From contig NC_069124.1 of NCBI RefSeq assembly GCF_026914265.1, forward strand, positions 11,983,723 to 12,047,722: a stretch of DNA of 64,000 bases, written 5' to 3'. This stretch comes from Mya arenaria (taxonomy: Eukaryota > Mollusca > Bivalvia > Myida > Myidae). The position numbers were made by a program, and so were the translations under genes. Positions 63,905 to 64,000 of the stretch are shown here, in pieces; the stretch's first letter is position 1, and each line of letters begins with the position of its first letter. A model generated the notes under the pieces. The model was not told where the DNA came from. It ran no database searches and saw nothing but the letters and a program-made list of their open reading frames with translations.

Positions 63905-64000
63905 AAAGAACATTTATGGTGCCCCCCTTCGAAGAAGAGGGGTATATTGCTTTGCACATGTCGGTCGGTCGGTCGGTCGGTCCGTCGCTAGACCAAAGCT
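63905..64000. repeat. Repeat terminus with (CGGT)n, cut by the window end
   Basis: CCCCCTTCGAAGAAGAGGGG forms a near-palindrome, then TATATTGCTTTGCACATG and six GTCG/GTCC tetramers before AGACCAAAGCT. I recall similar sequence as an interspersed repeat in mollusc genomes but cannot name it. It continues beyond the window. Confidence 0.5.

Overview
The window is AT-rich metazoan DNA with short exons, GT-AG introns, nested transposons and tRNA-derived SINEs. I read it as a bivalve mollusc. The basis is the mix of repeats (an ISL2EU transposon with a YqaJ partner gene, a SINE with a tail I associate with bivalve SINEs) and tandem genes for a domain that I recall as expanded in bivalves. The species cannot be told from the sequence. 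No virus-like element was recognised.

The backbone is a tandem array of one family: an N-terminal membrane-proximal or transmembrane exon set, a coiled-coil exon, and four exons coding for what looks like the C-terminal domain of mitochondria-eating protein (MIEAP/SPATA18). Copy A (9496-13482) and copy C (45484-47995) are open through every exon I can follow. Copy B (17696-25246) is a pseudogene: 5' truncated, two 1-nt deletions, a stop, and a 5.8-kb transposon in its last intron. Copy D (about 53583-57539) is a divergent paralogue with the same exon plan. Decayed solo last exons (A', B', C', D') lie near 14080-14350, 29560-29960, 48590-49100 and 50460-50580.

A, B and C sit in repeated units. 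Their order is: a small MGC-type ORF segment, an (ATT)n array, a 29-bp minisatellite, the gene, a decayed last exon, and a GC-richer ORF segment. After subtracting the insertions and the deletion in unit 2, both complete intervals come to about 10.5-10.6 kb, so this was probably a simple tandem repeat later filled by transposons.

Insertions, left to right: an ISL2EU DNA transposon with THAP/DDE transposase and SWIM/YqaJ genes (91-5492); a Mutator-like element with 9-bp target duplication, an internal ~84-bp satellite and a nested pogo/Tigger derivative (18902-24701); a CR1-like LINE with 9-bp target duplication (25613-29350); a TTAA-flanked DNA transposon carrying a DEDDh exonuclease (32069-36432); and a 2.6-kb terminal-inverted-repeat element hosting a SINE with a perfect 14-bp target duplication and a small foldback element (36748-39364).

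Right of copy D (57.7-64 kb) I find no convincing gene, only short repeats. These include six copies of a palindrome-bearing unit at 58.9-59.15 kb.
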